From assembly GCF_946481155.1 (NCBI RefSeq), contig NZ_CAMLMK010000049.1, positions 1-21,454 of the forward strand: a stretch of DNA of 21,454 nucleotides, written 5' to 3'. A program made the translations under genes and the position numbers. Positions within the stretch are counted from its first letter, which is position 1, and every line of letters starts with the position of its first letter. Of the stretch, positions 1-6,828 are shown piece by piece. The notes beneath the pieces are model-generated. The model was given only the letters and a program-made list of their open reading frames with translations, did no database searches and was not told the DNA's origin. The stretch is from an uncultured Flavobacterium sp. (GTDB lineage Bacteria; Bacteroidota; Bacteroidia; Flavobacteriales; Flavobacteriaceae).

Positions 1-198
1 TTGTTCCGTGAATTATACATTATCAGATTCAAAAAAACCTTGCATTAGTAATCAATTTTTCTCAGAATATTAATTAACCGCAGAGAATTCAGTATTATAA
101 GTAGATGGGATTTTACTAGCATAAAGTTAGTTGTTATATCAATGATCCATTGTTAAATATTTCAGTATCTTTTGTTATAATGTTCCCAAAAATTTCTT
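1..198. other. AT-rich non-coding left edge
   Basis: No convincing coding frame, RNA gene or repeat was seen here. The DNA is very AT-rich and lies downstream of the minus-strand gene at 242-526. It may be the intergenic space of a neighbour beyond the window. No clean TAnnTTTG promoter box was found. Confidence 0.5.
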
Positions 199-226
199 AA
201 AAAAGTAATAAAAAAGTAATAAAAAA
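199..226. repeat. 11-bp tandem repeat of A6 tracts
   Basis: The unit AAAAAAGTAAT occurs twice in full (199-209 and 210-220), and a third A6 tract follows (221-226). The tracts recur every 11 bp, about one helical turn. This phasing is typical of intrinsically curved DNA. On the minus strand the same bases form successive T6 tracts directly after the terminator hairpin of the 242-526 gene. Confidence 0.7.
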
Positions 227-243
227 GCTATCAAAAGATAGCT
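221..243 (-). terminator. Intrinsic terminator of the 94-aa gene
   Basis: AGCTATC (226-232), an AAAA loop and GATAGCT (237-243) form a perfect 7-bp stem. Read on the minus strand it is followed by T6. The TAG stop codon of the 242-526 gene (242-244) overlaps the stem, so translation ends inside the terminator. Confidence 0.8.
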
Positions 244-526
244 AAATTGTTTTATAAATACGTTTTATCGGTATGACGACGCCTTGCTTTAAGATAATCC
301 TTTCCTCCGTCAAGCCCCAGATTGTAGTATCCACCATCTTTTTGGAAGTGTCATCCTCAAAATAAATCTTGATCTTTAAGTGCTCTAAATTCCCTAAAGT
401 CAAAGCCCTGTCCAGTTCTTTCCTGCGCTGCTTGATCGCCTCTTTATCATCTTCAAGAACATCATTGTTTGGAAATAGTAAAGTCCCGATCTTTTCTTTG
501 TCGATTGTTTCAAAATTGGAATTCAT
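242..526 (-). CDS. Small hypothetical protein (94 aa)
   Basis: I do not recognise this family. The N-terminal half (about residues 1-45) is charged and looks helical, with a run of Asp, Glu and Lys. The C-terminal half (about 50-94) alternates hydrophobic and charged residues, with the segment WGLTEERIILKQGVVIPIKR, as expected for several beta strands of a small barrel-like domain. There is no signal peptide or membrane segment, so it is probably cytoplasmic. The ATG start at 526 is the natural one. The AT-rich upstream region (527-600) shows no Shine-Dalgarno sequence, as usual in this phylum. The gene stands alone, with its own terminator and the divergent GNAT gene upstream. The terminator and the clean ORF argue that it is real; the function is unknown. 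Confidence 0.7.
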   Translation of the reverse strand: MNSNFETIDKEKIGTLLFPNNDVLEDDKEAIKQRRKELDRALTLGNLEHLKIKIYFEDDTSKKMVDTTIWGLTEERIILKQGVVIPIKRIYKTI

Positions 527-682
527 AAAATAGGTAATTTGTTAGTAAGTCAGTATTTGGTTTATTAAATATATGTTAATTTACAAATAAAATGAAATAT
601 TCGACACTTTTTTACCAAAAAAAATGCAAATTATTCTTTTCTCCATTTTCTTAAAAAAATGTAACTTTCAGCAAAAAAATTT

Positions 683-1237
683 ATGCTCACATTTGATTTT
701 TCAGAATTCCCGGTTTTGCATACCGAACGTCTTTTACTTCGCCAGATTATTAAGGACGACGCCAACGAAATGTTCCAATTACGTTCCAATCCGGAAATAA
801 TGAAGTATATCCCCAGAGAACTTCCAAAAACTATTGACGATGCTATAGCACATATTGAATACATGCAGGGCTTGCTTGAAAACAAGGAATGTATCAATTG
901 GGCCATTTGTCTCAAAGAAGACAGTAAACTTATAGGAAACGTCGGTTATTTCAGAATGCAGCCGGAAAACCACCGGGCGGAAATCGGTTACATGCTCGGA
1001 ACTGAATTTCACGGCAAAGGAATTATGCAGGAAGCGCTGACGGAAATCATCCGCTATGGCTTTGAAAATATGAGGCTGCATTCCATTGAAGCGGTGACTG
1101 ATCCGGAAAATTTCTCATCATGGAAACTTTTGGAAAAAAACGGTTTTATCCGCGAAGGTCATTTTAAGGAAGATTTTTATTGGCAGGGAAAATTCCTTGA
1201 CAGCTTTGTGTATTCCCTTCTGACGCCAATAAAGTAA
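683..1237 (+). CDS. GNAT-family N-acetyltransferase, RimJ/RimL type
   Basis: It probably transfers an acetyl group from acetyl-CoA to an amine, such as a protein N-terminus or a small molecule; the substrate cannot be told from sequence. The protein opens with the TERLLLRQI segment typical of the RimJ/RimL (Acetyltransf_3) group. It carries the acetyl-CoA-binding region GTEFHGKGIMQEAL at about residues 106-119. It ends with the family signature NFSSWKLLEKNGFIREG at about 143-159, where bulky residues close the fold. At 184 aa it is full length, with no signal peptide. The ATG at 683 gives the expected N terminus; a weak promoter-like TAACTTTC lies 13 bp upstream. Its stop codon abuts the stop codon of the convergent VF530 gene with no spacer. 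Confidence 0.9.
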   Translation: MLTFDFSEFPVLHTERLLLRQIIKDDANEMFQLRSNPEIMKYIPRELPKTIDDAIAHIEYMQGLLENKECINWAICLKEDSKLIGNVGYFRMQPENHRAEIGYMLGTEFHGKGIMQEALTEIIRYGFENMRLHSIEAVTDPENFSSWKLLEKNGFIREGHFKEDFYWQGKFLDSFVYSLLTPIK

Positions 1238-1471
1238 TTATGTGTTACCGAATTTTGGCAGAGTTTTCAGATAGAGAGCTTCTACTTTTTTCCGGGCCCA
1301 TTCGGTTTTCCTTAAAAAGGTCAGGCTCGATTTTATACTCGGATTATCTTTAAAACATCTAATGTCAATGAATTCTGCCAAGGTATCGAAACCGTAATAA
1401 TCAACCAATTGCTCCATTATCTTTTGAAGCGTAACACCATGCAGTGGATCATTTGAAGTTTTGTTTTCCAT
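1238..1471 (-). CDS. VF530 family (DUF2132) putative DNA-binding protein
   Basis: This is a 77-residue protein of the VF530/DUF2132 family. It is recognised by the segments [10 protein letters not shown] near the N terminus, [18 protein letters not shown] in the middle and [11 protein letters not shown] towards the end. The family is named after a Vibrio fischeri protein of known structure and is annotated as DNA-binding on structural grounds; a cellular role is not established as far as I know. The frame is open for seven more codons upstream, but the ATG at 1471 places the protein directly before the conserved NDPLHG motif and is preferred. It is convergent with the GNAT gene (stops adjacent) and divergent from the histidine phosphatase, leaving only 56 bp for both promoters. 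A near-consensus TACCTTTA (minus strand, 1483-1476) lies 4 bp from the ATG. Confidence 0.9.
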   Translation of the reverse strand: MENKTSNDPLHGVTLQKIMEQLVDYYGFDTLAEFIDIRCFKDNPSIKSSLTFLRKTEWARKKVEALYLKTLPKFGNT

Positions 1472-1527
1472 CGGATAAAGGTACGAAATCAAAAATTAGC
1501 TAATTTTATAGTCAATATTATTTTCCA

Positions 1528-2013
1528 ATGAAAACATTACTGGCCACTTTTACTTTATTATTCACGCAATTTGGCTTCAGCCAAAGCAATACGACTACCT
1601 ATTATTTAATCCGTCACGCGGAAAAAGTTGACAATTCCGGCAATCCGGATTTATCTGAAATTGGCCTAAATCGTGCCCAAAATTGGAATAAAATCTTTAA
1701 TAACATTACATTTGACGGTATTTACAGTACAAATTACAAACGCACTGTTCAGACGGTTACACCTTTGGCACAAAAAAATGATAAAGAAATAATCATCTAC
1801 GACCATAAAACGATTGTTATACCGCAATTTAAAAAGGACACTTCGGGGAAAACAGTTTTAATTGTCGGACACAGCAATACTATTCCAAATATCGTCAACC
1901 AACTGATTGACAAAAAGATATATTCAGATATTGAAGACAATACTTTTGGAGATCTGTTTATTGTGACCGTAAATGGGAATTCTGTTACCCATCAGCTGCT
2001 GAAATTGCCTTAA
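1528..2013 (+). CDS. Secreted histidine phosphatase superfamily protein
   Basis: A phosphoglycerate-mutase-like (histidine phosphatase) protein of 161 aa. Residues 1-18 form a signal peptide ending FGFSQ, so it should act outside the cytoplasm. The phosphate-pocket motif RHAEK has R29 and the nucleophilic H30. R72 in the NYKRT segment and H115 in the VGHSN motif complete the expected catalytic set. The order and the short length fit the SixA/phosphohistidine-phosphatase-like branch, but signal-peptide versions are also often annotated simply as phosphoglycerate mutase family proteins. The natural substrate is unknown. The gene lies 42 bp upstream of smpB, which has its own promoter box. The ATG at 1528 is the only start that yields the signal peptide. 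Confidence 0.85.
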   Translation: MKTLLATFTLLFTQFGFSQSNTTTYYLIRHAEKVDNSGNPDLSEIGLNRAQNWNKIFNNITFDGIYSTNYKRTVQTVTPLAQKNDKEIIIYDHKTIVIPQFKKDTSGKTVLIVGHSNTIPNIVNQLIDKKIYSDIEDNTFGDLFIVTVNGNSVTHQLLKLP

Positions 2014-2016
2014 GCT

Positions 2017-2048
2017 ATTGTGCTGCCCGAAATTTGTTCTTACATTTG
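2017..2048 (+). promoter_or_regulatory. Predicted smpB promoter (TTG ... TACATTTG)
   Basis: TACATTTG at 2041-2048 is a perfect match to the Bacteroidetes -7 consensus TAnnTTTG. A TTG about 20 bp upstream (near 2018) fits the -33 element. The start codon of smpB lies only 7 bp past the box, so the transcript would be leaderless or nearly so. Confidence 0.6.
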
Positions 2049-2055
2049 CCCTCCT

Positions 2056-2508
2056 ATGCTTAAAACGGTCAACATACTTAATAAAAGAGCCAAATTCGAT
2101 TATGAAATTCTCGAAAAATATACGGCGGGCATCGTTTTGACCGGAACGGAAATCAAATCCATCCGATTGGGGAAAGCCGGAATTGCAGAAAGTTTTTGCG
2201 AGTTTCACGGTACCGAACTTTTCGTAATCAACTCCCATATTGAAGAATACCTTTACGGAACGCATTACAACCACAAAGCTAAAAGCGAACGAAAACTTTT
2301 ATTGAACAAACGCGAATTGAAAAGTCTTTTAAAAAGTGTTCAGAATAAAGGTCTGACGATTATCCCTTTGCGCCTTTTTACCAATGAAAAAGGACTGGCA
2401 AAACTGGATATTGCGCTTTGCCGCGGTAAGAAAAATTATGATAAGAGGGATACAATAAAAGATCGCGACACCAAGCGTGATTTGGACCGAATCAAAAAAT
2501 CACACTAA
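2056..2508 (+). CDS. smpB: SsrA-binding protein SmpB
   Basis: SmpB binds tmRNA (SsrA) and delivers it to stalled ribosomes for trans-translation, tagging the incomplete peptide for degradation. The 150-residue sequence has the family hallmarks: an NKRAKFDYEI start, GTEIKSIRLGKAGI near residues 29-42, the KRELKSL segment, and the basic tail KKNYDKRDTIKDRDTKRDL that reaches into the decoding centre. The frame is open to 2020, but the ATG at 2056 gives the canonical N terminus and follows a strong promoter box, so I chose it. It is full length with no anomalies. Its last codons overlap the end of the convergent pcm gene (stop codons share 2506-2507), so each transcript runs antisense into the other unless termination occurs inside the coding region. 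Confidence 0.97.
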   Translation: MLKTVNILNKRAKFDYEILEKYTAGIVLTGTEIKSIRLGKAGIAESFCEFHGTELFVINSHIEEYLYGTHYNHKAKSERKLLLNKRELKSLLKSVQNKGLTIIPLRLFTNEKGLAKLDIALCRGKKNYDKRDTIKDRDTKRDLDRIKKSH

Positions 2509-3146
2509 TTTTTATCTTCCAGTAAAGGTACGAACCGGAAATCTCCAAATTCGTGTTTCTCGAACTGGGTCTCGTTTTTTCGGATCAGCAATGTCATTAC
2601 CTGAATGTCTTCACCCACAGGAATTACAAGCCTTCCTCCTATTTTTAACTGCGCCATTAAAGGCTGCGGAATATAGGGCGCGCCTGCTGTAACAATAATA
2701 CTGTCGAACGGAGCATAATTCGGCAATCCTTTATAACCATCACCGAAAGCCAAATGTTTAGGTCGGATGCCTAATTTCGGCAATAAAAGCGATGTGGATT
2801 TGAACAATTCGTTCTGTCTTTCAATGGAATAGACCTTGGCGCCCATCATACACAAAACTGCTGTCTGGTAACCTGAACCGGTTCCGATTTCCAATACTTT
2901 ATCGTCTTTTTTTACCTGTAATAATTCGGTCTGAAAAGCAACTGTATAAGGCTGGGAAATAGTTTGTCCTGCCGCAATCGGAAAGGGTTTGTCCTGATAA
3001 GCGAAATCTTCAAAGCCGGAGTTCAAAAACAGGTGTCTCGGAATCTTTCTGATTGCTTCCAATACATTTTTATCGGTAATGCCTTTCTTTTCCAAAATGC
3101 TTACCAACTGATTTCGAAGTCCTTGATGTCTGGCTAAATCTCTCAC
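2505..3146 (-). CDS. pcm: Protein-L-isoaspartate O-methyltransferase
   Basis: Pcm methylates abnormal L-isoaspartyl residues in damaged proteins using S-adenosylmethionine, starting their repair. Visible hallmarks are AAGQTISQPYTVA (about residues 58-70, substrate and SAM contacts), the SAM-binding motif I VLEIGTGSGYQTAV (about 84-97), and the later FDSIIVTAG and GGRLVIPVG segments. The length of 213 aa is normal. The start is a GTG at 3146. The frame stays open upstream, but a well-spaced promoter ends at 3169, leaving about 17 nt of leader to this GTG; the homologous region (RHQGLRNQLV) begins here. Its 3' end overlaps smpB, and it is divergent from the oxidoreductase at 3314. No terminator is visible between the convergent genes. 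Confidence 0.95.
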   Translation of the reverse strand: MRDLARHQGLRNQLVSILEKKGITDKNVLEAIRKIPRHLFLNSGFEDFAYQDKPFPIAAGQTISQPYTVAFQTELLQVKKDDKVLEIGTGSGYQTAVLCMMGAKVYSIERQNELFKSTSLLLPKLGIRPKHLAFGDGYKGLPNYAPFDSIIVTAGAPYIPQPLMAQLKIGGRLVIPVGEDIQVMTLLIRKNETQFEKHEFGDFRFVPLLEDKN

Positions 3147-3168
3147 TTTTTCGGCTTGTTTTATTCTG

Positions 3169-3200
3169 TAAAATTAGGCTTAAAATCAATAAAAACAAAA
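3169..3200 (-). promoter_or_regulatory. Predicted pcm promoter
   Basis: On the minus strand TTTTG (3200-3196) and TAATTTTA (3176-3169, seven of eight matches to TAnnTTTG) are separated by 19 bp. This is the usual -33/-7 spacing in Bacteroidetes. It supports the GTG start at 3146. Confidence 0.55.
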
Positions 3201-3255
3201 GTCAAATCCCGAAAACTTTACATCAAAAAACAGCTAAGTATAAACAAATAAATTA

Positions 3256-3263
3256 TATTTTTG
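3256..3263 (+). promoter_or_regulatory. Predicted -7 box of the oxidoreductase gene
   Basis: TATTTTTG is a perfect match to TAnnTTTG and lies 50 bp before the ATG at 3314. No clear TTTG was seen at -33. The leader between them contains a minimal ATG-AAA-TAA triplet run (3292-3300) and a small GGCT/AGCC inverted repeat. Confidence 0.45.
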
Positions 3264-3313
3264 TTCACTCGAGGCTGTAAGCCGAACTGTTATGAAATAA
3301 AAAATAGATTTCT

Positions 3314-4282
3314 ATGCTAAAAGTAGGCGTTTTGGGTGCCGGCCACCTTGGAAAAATACATTTACGATTACTCAACCAATCTGAAAAATATGAATTAGTA
3401 GGCTTTTATGATGAAAATCAGGAATATGCCGAAAAAATCGCTGCCGAATTCGGTTATAAACATTTCGATACTATTGCCAAATTAATCCACGCAGTAGATG
3501 TTATCGATATCGTTACCCCAACGCTTTCCCATTACAAATGTGCCCGAGTGGCTATCAAATCCGGGAAACACGTTTTCATCGAAAAACCTATTTCAACCAC
3601 AGTTGAAGAAGCCGAAGAAATCATTGCTTTAGCGAAAGAATATAACGTTAAAGGTCAGGTTGGACATGTGGAGCGTTTCAATCCCGCTTTTAAAGCTGTA
3701 AAAGACAAAATAGAAAACCCGATGTTTATCGAAACGCATCGTTTGGCAGAATTCAATCCACGTGGTACAGATGTTCCGGTAGTTTTGGATTTGATGATTC
3801 ACGATATCGATGCGATTTTGAGCGTTGTCAATTCAAAAGTAAAAACTGTTAATGCCAGTGGCGTTGCGGTAATCAGTGATTCTCCGGATATTTCCAATGC
3901 CAGAATCGAGTTCGAAAATGGCTGCGTAGCGAACATAACTTCCAGCCGAATTTCGATGAAAAACATGCGTAAGTCGCGTTTCTTTCAAAAAGACGCTTAC
4001 ATTTCCGTGGATTATCTTGATAAAGTATGTGAAGTCGTTAAAATGAAAGACGCACCGGAAATTCCAGGCGATTTCGATATGATTTTACAGAATGCGGAAG
4101 GCGTGAAAAAACAAATCTATTACGATAATCCAAGTGTGGAGCCGAACAATGCCATTCTGGACGAACTGGAAACCTTCGCGGATGCCATCAACAACAATAC
4201 GACTCCCGTGGTAACTTTGGAACAGGCTACAGAAGCTTTGCGCGTGGCTTACCAAATTATCGACTGCATGGAAAATAAATAA
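3314..4282 (+). CDS. Gfo/Idh/MocA family NAD(P)-dependent oxidoreductase
   Basis: A 322-aa dehydrogenase of the Gfo/Idh/MocA family, which usually oxidises or reduces hydroxyl groups of sugars, inositols or related compounds. The Rossmann motif GVLGAGHLGKIH (about residues 5-16) binds the cofactor. HVFIEKPIS (about residue 90) holds the conserved Lys, and GHVERFNPAF follows. The LDLMIHDID segment provides the Asp-x(3)-His catalytic region. There is no signal peptide, so it is cytoplasmic. The substrate cannot be inferred: the neighbours are unrelated by pathway. The gene begins a plus-strand run and is followed one base after its stop by the small lipoprotein gene, so the two are probably co-transcribed. 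Confidence 0.92.
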   Translation: MLKVGVLGAGHLGKIHLRLLNQSEKYELVGFYDENQEYAEKIAAEFGYKHFDTIAKLIHAVDVIDIVTPTLSHYKCARVAIKSGKHVFIEKPISTTVEEAEEIIALAKEYNVKGQVGHVERFNPAFKAVKDKIENPMFIETHRLAEFNPRGTDVPVVLDLMIHDIDAILSVVNSKVKTVNASGVAVISDSPDISNARIEFENGCVANITSSRISMKNMRKSRFFQKDAYISVDYLDKVCEVVKMKDAPEIPGDFDMILQNAEGVKKQIYYDNPSVEPNNAILDELETFADAINNNTTPVVTLEQATEALRVAYQIIDCMENK

Positions 4283-4283
4283 A

Positions 4284-4616
4284 ATGAAAAACGTTATTAT
4301 TTTAATTCTGCTATTTTCAGGTTTTGTTTCCTGCCAGGAAAAGCGTGAAAAAGATAGTAATGAAATAGTGCTTGCAGAATTTATTGTGGAAAAAGACGGT
4401 ATCTATTTTTCAGGCGACTGTGAAATTCATAGCGAAAACAAATTCAGCGGATCTAGTGAATATTATCATGAAAATGGAAAAATAAAAGGTACATATACAA
4501 TTAAAAATGGCTTACCTGATGGACATTGGGAACAATTTAATTCTGATGGAACTAAAAAATTAGACTTATATTTTAAAAATGGAAGTCTTTTAAAAAAAAT
4601 AAAACATAAACAATAA
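4284..4616 (+). CDS. Small lipoprotein with MORN/YwqK-like repeats
   Basis: A 110-aa predicted lipoprotein. A hydrophobic segment (about residues 3-14) is followed by a lipobox ending FVSC, with the lipidated cysteine at C17; the next residues QEKREKD are charged. The rest contains repeats of the kind YYHENGKIKGTYTIKNG and GHWEQFNSDGTKK. These match the antitoxin-YwqK/MORN-repeat pattern common in Bacteroidetes; these repeats form beta hairpins, and the function is generally unknown despite the antitoxin name. The gene begins one base after the oxidoreductase stop and lies 11 bp before the hydroxyacyl-CoA dehydrogenase. It is clearly more AT-rich than both flanking genes, with long A runs near its end, which suggests a later insertion or weak constraint. 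It is unlikely to be part of a toxin-antitoxin pair, since no partner is nearby. Confidence 0.8.
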   Translation: MKNVIILILLFSGFVSCQEKREKDSNEIVLAEFIVEKDGIYFSGDCEIHSENKFSGSSEYYHENGKIKGTYTIKNGLPDGHWEQFNSDGTKKLDLYFKNGSLLKKIKHKQ

Positions 4617-4627
4617 CTAATTACAAA

Positions 4628-5515
4628 ATGAAAAACATAGCTGTAATCGGATCAGGAACCATGGGTAACGGAATTGCCCATACTTTTGCACAGTCAGGTT
4701 TCACCGTAAAATTGATTGATATTTCAGAAAAAGCCCTTGAAAAAGGAATGGCAACCATCGCTGCGAACCTTGACAGAATGGTAACCAAAGGAACTATTTC
4801 GGAAGAAGACAAACACAAAACTATCGGAAACATCATTACTTACACTGATATTAAAGACGGTGTAGTTGGTTGTGATTTGGTTGTGGAAGCCGCTACTGAA
4901 AACGTAACTCTGAAACTGAATATCTTTAAACAGTTAAGTGAAGTTTGTAATCATAACGTGATTTTAGCATCGAATACTTCTTCGATTTCTATTACGCAAA
5001 TTGCCGCTCAGGTAGTTCACCCTGAAAGAGTTATTGGTATGCACTTCATGAATCCGGTGCCGATTATGAAGCTTGTGGAAATTATCCGCGGTTATAATAC
5101 TTCGGACGAGGTTACTCAAATAATCATGGATTTATCCGTTAAATTGGGTAAAACACCAACAGAAGTAAACGATTACCCAGGTTTCGTAGCCAACAGGATC
5201 CTTATGCCGATGATCAACGAATCGATCGAAACGTTATACAATGGCGTGGCCGGTGTTCAGGAAATTGATACGGTGATGAAATTAGGAATGGCACACCCGA
5301 TGGGACCATTACAATTAGCTGATTTTATTGGGCTTGACGTATGTTTATCCATCTTAAACGTAATGTACGACGGATTCAAAAACCCGAAATATGCACCATG
5401 TCCGTTATTGGTAAACATGGTTATGGCTGGAAAATTAGGCGTGAAATCCGGAGAAGGTTTCTACGATTATTCCGAAAGCAAGAAAGCAGAGAAAACAGCG
5501 AAAATGTTCGCATAA
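4628..5515 (+). CDS. 3-hydroxyacyl-CoA (3-hydroxybutyryl-CoA) dehydrogenase
   Basis: This enzyme oxidises (S)-3-hydroxyacyl-CoA to 3-ketoacyl-CoA with NAD, or runs in reverse, as in beta-oxidation or short-chain acyl-CoA metabolism. The NAD motif GSGTMGNGIAHTFAQSG starts at residue 8. NTSS (N116, S118), the catalytic pair H139 (GMHFMNPVP) and E151, and the C-terminal domain segments DYPGFVANRILMPMINE and HPMGPLQLADFIGLD are all present. The length of 295 aa fits the stand-alone Hbd/PaaH type rather than the multifunctional FadB/FadJ type. The choice of hbd or paaH as a name cannot be settled here, because no thiolase or crotonase is adjacent. The gene sits in a co-directional run and is followed by a 92-bp gap filled with a palindromic repeat. 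Confidence 0.93.
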   Translation: MKNIAVIGSGTMGNGIAHTFAQSGFTVKLIDISEKALEKGMATIAANLDRMVTKGTISEEDKHKTIGNIITYTDIKDGVVGCDLVVEAATENVTLKLNIFKQLSEVCNHNVILASNTSSISITQIAAQVVHPERVIGMHFMNPVPIMKLVEIIRGYNTSDEVTQIIMDLSVKLGKTPTEVNDYPGFVANRILMPMINESIETLYNGVAGVQEIDTVMKLGMAHPMGPLQLADFIGLDVCLSILNVMYDGFKNPKYAPCPLLVNMVMAGKLGVKSGEGFYDYSESKKAEKTAKMFA

Positions 5516-5520
5516 AAATC

Positions 5521-5603
5521 TAACCGCAAGGTTCGCAAAGTAAGCGCAAAGAACGCTAAAACCATTGCGAACCTTGCGTAAAACTTAGCGCACTTTGCGG
5601 TTA
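5521..5603. repeat. Palindromic intergenic repeat with GCAAAG/CTTTGC modules
   Basis: The gap between the dehydrogenase and DUF1015 genes is almost wholly this element. Outer arms TAACCGCAA (5521-5529) and TTGCGGTTA (5595-5603) are perfect inverted repeats. Inner arms GCAAGGTTCGCAA (5526-5538) and TTGCGAACCTTGC (5565-5577) are a perfect 13-bp pair. From memory, similar GCAAAG/CTTTGCG-rich repeats are scattered in Flavobacterium genomes; copy number here is unknown. Confidence 0.8.
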
Positions 5604-5607
5604 AAAT

Positions 5608-6828
5608 ATGGCCAAGATAATTCCTTTTAAAGCAGTTCGCCCTACGGCAGATAAAGTCAGCCTCGTGACTTCGCGTTCCTATGACGATTACGGAGCTGCG
5701 GAGCTTGCTGCCTATCTGGAATTCAATCCGTTTTCGTTTTTGCATATTCTGAATCCTGCTTATGTAAACCAACAAAAAATCGGTTTCGACAAACGGTTTA
5801 AAACGGTTGCACATAAATACAACGACTTTAAAAAAGACGGTATCTTAATTCAGGAAAATAAAGCGGTTTTTTACTTGTATGAGATTCAGTCGAAAAGTCA
5901 CACATTCACCGGGATTTTAGCGGGAACTTCCATTGATGATTATCAAAAGAATGTCATCAAAAAGCACGAGGATACGCTTCAGTACCGCGTGGATTTATTC
6001 AAGGATTATCTGCATCAGACTGGTTTTAATACTGAGCCGGTTTTGATTACCTATAAAGACAATGCAACGCTTTCGGAATGGATTGCCGAAAAAAAAACAT
6101 CCCGTCCGGTTTATGAATTTTCCACAACGAATAAGGAAAAGCATATTTTGTGGACTATAGAAAACGATGACGAAATCCAATGGCTCGAAAACCAGTTTGA
6201 AGAAATTGGTGATTTATATATTGCGGATGGTCATCATCGTTCGGCTTCAGCAGAGTTATTGTATGAAGAAGATAAGCACACGGGCAATGCGAACCTGAAT
6301 TATTTCATGAGTTTCCTGATTGCCGATTCCAATGTGAAAATCTATGAGTACAACCGTATCATTAGTGATTTGAACGGGCATTCCAAAGAAGATTTCATGA
6401 ACATGATTTCCGGCAATTTCATCATCGAAAGCAAAAAACAGGAATTATGGAAGCCACAGCAGAAATATGAATTCGGGATGTATCTCGATGGCGAATTTTA
6501 TGCTTTACGATTAAAAGAAGAGAAATTTGAGTTTGATTCCGTATTGGCAAAACTTGATGCGCAGATTTTATACAATACTGTCCTGCAACCGATTTTAGGT
6601 ATTGACGATTTGAGAACCGATGACCGAATTGCTTATATCCCGGGAACAAAATCCATTACTTCGATAAAAGAAATGGTTGACAGCGGGGAATTTGAAGTAG
6701 GTTTCATGCTCTACCCGATTGACATTTCAGAGATAAAAGCTATTGCCGACGAGAATCTAATTATGCCTCCGAAAAGCACCTACATTGAGCCTAAGTTTCG
6801 AAGTGGTTTGGTGATTTATGAGTTATGA
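5608..6828 (+). CDS. DUF1015 family protein
   Basis: A 406-aa cytoplasmic protein of the DUF1015 family. It opens with MAKIIPFKAVRPTADKV, typical of the family, and has the diagnostic LYIADGHHRSASAELL segment, with D207, G208, H209, H210 and R211. The DGHHR motif resembles the nucleotide-binding motif of the ParB/sulfiredoxin-like fold, where relatives such as SerK and SbnI phosphorylate free serine. A serine-kinase or other nucleotide-dependent role is therefore possible, but this is inference. The ATG at 5608 follows the palindromic repeat by 4 bp. Its final codons (VIYEL and stop) are written in sequence belonging to a TTATGAGTTATGA-like intergenic repeat, so the original C terminus may have been changed. 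The PLP-homeostasis gene follows on the same strand. Confidence 0.88.
   Translation: MAKIIPFKAVRPTADKVSLVTSRSYDDYGAAELAAYLEFNPFSFLHILNPAYVNQQKIGFDKRFKTVAHKYNDFKKDGILIQENKAVFYLYEIQSKSHTFTGILAGTSIDDYQKNVIKKHEDTLQYRVDLFKDYLHQTGFNTEPVLITYKDNATLSEWIAEKKTSRPVYEFSTTNKEKHILWTIENDDEIQWLENQFEEIGDLYIADGHHRSASAELLYEEDKHTGNANLNYFMSFLIADSNVKIYEYNRIISDLNGHSKEDFMNMISGNFIIESKKQELWKPQQKYEFGMYLDGEFYALRLKEEKFEFDSVLAKLDAQILYNTVLQPILGIDDLRTDDRIAYIPGTKSITSIKEMVDSGEFEVGFMLYPIDISEIKAIADENLIMPPKSTYIEPKFRSGLVIYEL

Noticed and set aside
2020..2055. Longer N terminus for SmpB
   Set aside because: It would start upstream of the promoter box, and canonical SmpB starts at the ATG at 2056.
3292..3300. ATG-AAA-TAA as a regulatory minimal upstream frame
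   Set aside because: Such triplets are common by chance in AT-rich leaders, and no Shine-Dalgarno or conserved context supports it.
4284..4616. YwqK-type repeats as evidence for a toxin-antitoxin system
   Set aside because: The protein is a lipoprotein, and no toxin-like gene is adjacent. The family name is an annotation legacy.
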